Part shown: positions 34,701-36,438 of the stretch, in pieces | Layout of the letters: every line of letters begins with the position of its first letter | How positions within the stretch are numbered: the first letter of the stretch is position 1 | Source of the DNA: an uncultured Lachnospiraceae bacterium | Lineage (GTDB): Bacteria > Bacillota > Clostridia > Lachnospirales > Lachnospiraceae | Assembly: GCA_947626365.1 (NCBI GenBank) | Contig: CANQRW010000034.1 | Location: 1-36,438, forward strand | DNA length: 36,438 nucleotides | Direction: 5' to 3' | The notes under the pieces: generated by a model | The model's database searches: none | Told to the model about the DNA's origin: nothing | What the model saw: the letters and a program-made list of their open reading frames with translations, nothing else | Translations under genes and position numbers: made by a program

Positions 34701-34895
34701 CACAAGATTGATCTGGTCATCGATACGCCGCCTCAGGGAGCGGACCACAGCCACGACGGCTTTATCATCCGCCGAAACGCCATCGAGACCGGCGTCAACG
34801 TGCTGACGGCCCTGGATACGGCGGCGGCCCTGGCCACCAGCCTGGAGAACCGGGCCAGGGAGCTGACCCTGATCGATATCGCGACCGTGAAGTAG
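31698..34895 (+). CDS. carB: Carbamoyl-phosphate synthase large subunit
   Basis: 1065 residues, the normal length. Two homologous ATP-grasp halves: [22 protein letters not shown] opens the first (carboxyphosphate) half and [22 protein letters not shown] the second (carbamate) half near residue 555. Each half keeps the ATP-grasp core ([20 protein letters not shown] and [18 protein letters not shown]). The last ~125 residues form the allosteric MGS domain ([27 protein letters not shown]). Coupled to carA. No terminator follows within 100 bases; a GC-rich 12-bp repeat is found instead. Confidence 0.97.
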   Translation: [1065 protein letters not shown]

Positions 34896-34898
34896 AGC

Positions 34899-34946
34899 GG
34901 CTGTTCGGCCGGTTGTTCGGCTGGCTGTTCGACCGGCGTTCCGGCC
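34899..34946. repeat. Four imperfect 12-bp tandem units after carB
   Basis: GGCTGTTCGGCC, GGTTGTTCGGCT, GGCTGTTCGACC and GGCGTTCCGGCC follow one another from 34899. The last unit runs into the perfect 14-bp palindrome GTTCCGGCCGGAAC (34938-34951). No T tract follows, so termination is not evident. The rest of the 154-base gap before the DJ-1 gene is AT-rich with no clear promoter. Confidence 0.75.
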
Positions 34947-35049
34947 GGAACGGTTCGGCTGCCGCATAATAAATCCGTGTGATGGACGGCAGAATATTTT
35001 GGATATATAAAGATTGCAGAAAATAAAGATTGAAGAAGGAGTGAAGGGA

Positions 35050-35598
35050 ATGAATCAGTTAGCGATTTTCCTGGCAGATGGATTTGAAGAGATTGAAGGT
35101 CTGACGGTGGTGGATCTTTGCCGCCGGGCAGGTCTGGATATCATCATGGTATCCATTGGGGAATCTGTTGTTGTGAAAGGTTCTCATGGAATTTTGGTGA
35201 CAGCAGACAGGCTGTTGCCGGAAGTGGATTTTGACTCGATGGACATGCTGATCCTGCCGGGCGGAAAAGCAGGGACGGCCAATCTGGAAAAATGCGAACC
35301 TTTGATGAAGCAGATAGACGCCTTTCATCAGGCCGGAAAGTATGTGGCGGCCATCTGCGCCGCGCCCAGTATACTGGCCCATCGGGGTATCCTGAAGGGG
35401 CGCCGTGCCTGCTGTTATCCCAGCTTTGAGTCCCATCTGAACGATGCGGAACTGGTTCGCGAGCCGGCGGTTGTTTCCGACAATGTGATCACCGGCAGAG
35501 GCATGGGCTGTTCCATTCCCTTCGGACTGGCCATTATCGCCGCCTGCCGCGGGCAGGAGAAAGCAGACGCGATCGCGGAGCAGATTGTATACCGTTAA
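35050..35598 (+). CDS. DJ-1/PfpI family protein
   Basis: 182 residues from the ATG at 35050, chosen because AAGGAG (35036-35041) lies eight bases upstream; the frame is open to a distal ATG at 35014 without such a site. Contains the conserved acidic LADGFEEIEG (Glu14 would pair with the reactive cysteine) and the nucleophile elbow AAICAAPSIL with Cys103. The family includes deglycase/chaperone-like and thiamine-related proteins, and the specific activity cannot be called. It is followed by a terminator. It appears to be a single-gene unit. Confidence 0.9.
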   Translation: MNQLAIFLADGFEEIEGLTVVDLCRRAGLDIIMVSIGESVVVKGSHGILVTADRLLPEVDFDSMDMLILPGGKAGTANLEKCEPLMKQIDAFHQAGKYVAAICAAPSILAHRGILKGRRACCYPSFESHLNDAELVREPAVVSDNVITGRGMGCSIPFGLAIIAACRGQEKADAIAEQIVYR

Positions 35599-35635
35599 TA
35601 TTACGAAGGAAATGTCATAAGTCCGATATAATTCA

Positions 35636-35663
35636 CGCCCTCCGATCTGGAGGGCGATTTTTT
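35636..35663 (+). terminator. Rho-independent terminator after the DJ-1 gene
   Basis: CGCCCTCC (35636-35643) pairs with GGAGGGCG (35649-35656), loop GATCT, followed by A and six T (35658-35663). Confidence 0.92.
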
Positions 35664-35714
35664 GTGGAGCTGTGGCCTATTATGAGCAGAGATACAAGGT
35701 TTCTATTTTGGCGC

Positions 35715-35743
35715 TTGCGAATCATAAAAGAATTTGATATAAT
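35715..35743 (+). promoter_or_regulatory. Strong sigma-A promoter with adjacent LexA box
   Basis: TTGCGA (35715-35720), 17-base spacer, consensus TATAAT (35738-35743). The expected start site is at about 35750, inside the palindrome at 35748-35765, so a bound repressor there would block transcription. Confidence 0.82.
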
Positions 35744-35747
35744 AAAA

Positions 35748-35765
35748 ATAGAACATATGTTCTAT
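35748..35765. promoter_or_regulatory. LexA-type SOS box
   Basis: ATAGAACATATGTTCTAT is a perfect 18-bp palindrome with the GAAC-N4-GTTC core of Firmicute LexA (DinR) operators. It starts 4 bases after the -10 box of the promoter, a standard SOS repression position. No lexA, recA or polymerase gene is in the window. Confidence 0.78.
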
Positions 35766-35877
35766 ATGCTTACAGCTGAAGGGATGGCAGAATAGATCAG
35801 TATACAATTAAGGTAGATTCAAAACAGAATTAAATAATTGACAAATTGAGAGGTTATATACAGAAGGAGTAACTAGC

Positions 35878-36315
35878 ATGGATTGGAAAGTTGTTGAAGA
35901 TTGTCTGAAAGAATATATCGGTCAGTATGCGGAAATTACGGAAACGTTGGATATAGTATACATAGGAACGGATTTTCCGGACGAATTTGCCCACTCTAAA
36001 GATACGAAAGAACTAAGAGGTGCTAACATGTATGCAAAGGCTAATTCTTCAGGTATTATCAAAGAGATGGTTGAAATTGCCACAAATAAAACCTTTGCGG
36101 AAAATTATACACAAAAGCATAATACAGATGCAAAATACGGCTGGTACAGATATGACACGCGTTTTGCAATACCAGTATATGATGCTATGGGAGAACTGGT
36201 GAGGTACAATGTGTTTAAGTCAAGGATACTGGTACGACATGCAAAAGATGGGAAGCTGTATCTGTATGATGTTTTAAGGACAAAAAAAGAAACGAGCAAG
36301 CCGCTTGAGCAATAG
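35878..36315 (+). CDS. Hypothetical protein under an SOS box, possibly nuclease-toxin-like
   Basis: 145 residues. A good AGAAGGAG lies 7 bases before the ATG. The gene is clearly AT-richer than the rest of the window, which suggests transfer. The N-terminal part (DIVYIGTDFPDEFAHSKDTKELRGANMYAKANSSGIIKEMVEIA) and the C-terminal RYDTRFAIPVYDAMGELVRYNVFKSRILVRHAKDGKLYLYDV remind me of the phage- and mobile-element-associated BECR-fold (barnase/EndoU/colicin E5/RelE-like) nuclease-toxin domains, but I cannot confirm a family. No signal peptide. The leader from the SOS-box promoter is about 128 bases. No immunity or antitoxin gene is visible before the window ends. Confidence 0.6.
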   Translation: MDWKVVEDCLKEYIGQYAEITETLDIVYIGTDFPDEFAHSKDTKELRGANMYAKANSSGIIKEMVEIATNKTFAENYTQKHNTDAKYGWYRYDTRFAIPVYDAMGELVRYNVFKSRILVRHAKDGKLYLYDVLRTKKETSKPLEQ

Positions 36316-36402
36316 CTGTACGGTCGAAAAACTCATTTCTTTTATGCTTTGTATTATAAATATATATGACGGTTTTGTCAAGAATAAAAAATGGAGCTTC
36401 CA

Positions 36403-36428
36403 GATTCATCTCACTGATTCATCTCACT
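36403..36428. repeat. Two tandem 13-bp copies near the right edge
   Basis: GATTCATCTCACT is repeated exactly at 36403-36415 and 36416-36428 in the AT-rich tail after the last gene. No gene is seen in 36316-36438. Confidence 0.75.
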
Positions 36429-36438
36429 TGAAAAGGTA

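Noticed and set aside
35766-35795. Nine-codon open frame MLTAEGMAE after the SOS box
   Set aside because: No ribosome site and too short to support; it may be a remnant of an SOS gene but that cannot be shown.

Overview
The window looks like chromosomal DNA of a spore-forming, anaerobic Gram-positive bacterium of the Lachnospiraceae (Clostridium cluster XIVa). The basis is the gene content: DUF4364, the DUF5717/DUF5716 pair, a cdaA-cdaR locus, SleC-like and CwlC-like spore wall hydrolases, a GH25-family protein with choline-binding-like repeats, AGGAGG-type ribosome binding sites and a fairly GC-rich coding style. No rRNA, tRNA, CRISPR array, transposase or prophage structural gene was seen.

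Layout. 1-201: end of an unrecognised gene plus a terminator. 355-4606: de novo purine genes purC-purF, then a structured repeat block (a 20-bp-arm inverted repeat and almost four tandem 72-bp units), then purB and a terminator. 4625-6166: a small conserved gene behind a strong promoter, converging on an AraC-type regulator. 6265-9770: a MacA/MacB-type ABC export operon, divergent from the regulator, with a near-perfect 23-bp operator-like palindrome at its promoter. 9824-15093: a mostly co-directional run of two membrane proteins, the c-di-AMP synthase cdaA and its regulator cdaR, an HPr-like phosphocarrier and a lone Wzy-type polymerase. 15178-19455: two PLP aminotransferases (the second hisC-like), an AI-2E/PerM family membrane protein, and a secreted GH25-fold protein that has lost catalytic residues. 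19558-20434 (minus): DUF4364 and a small membrane protein. 20585-26467: a three-gene DUF5717-DUF5716-TPR operon, where the DUF5716 protein reads as a divergent Hsp70-like ATPase. 26514-30449: a CwlC-like amidase with a sigma-K-like promoter, a repeat-rich lipoprotein, a cytidylate kinase-like protein, a MITE-like hairpin and a SleC-like cortex-lytic enzyme on the minus strand. 30483-34895: carA-carB. 35050-35598: a DJ-1/PfpI protein. 35715-36438: an AT-rich, probably acquired segment with a consensus promoter, a perfect LexA-type SOS box and one unrecognised, possibly nuclease-toxin-like gene.

How it fits together. Most of the window is housekeeping (purines, carbamoyl phosphate, c-di-AMP signalling). 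The accessory interest lies in four places: the Hsp70-like DUF5716 operon of unknown function, the SOS-box gene at the right edge, the inactivated GH25 protein, and the non-coding elements (72-bp array, MITE-like hairpin and its apparent collapsed relative). All functional calls come from reading motifs by eye; no database search was possible.
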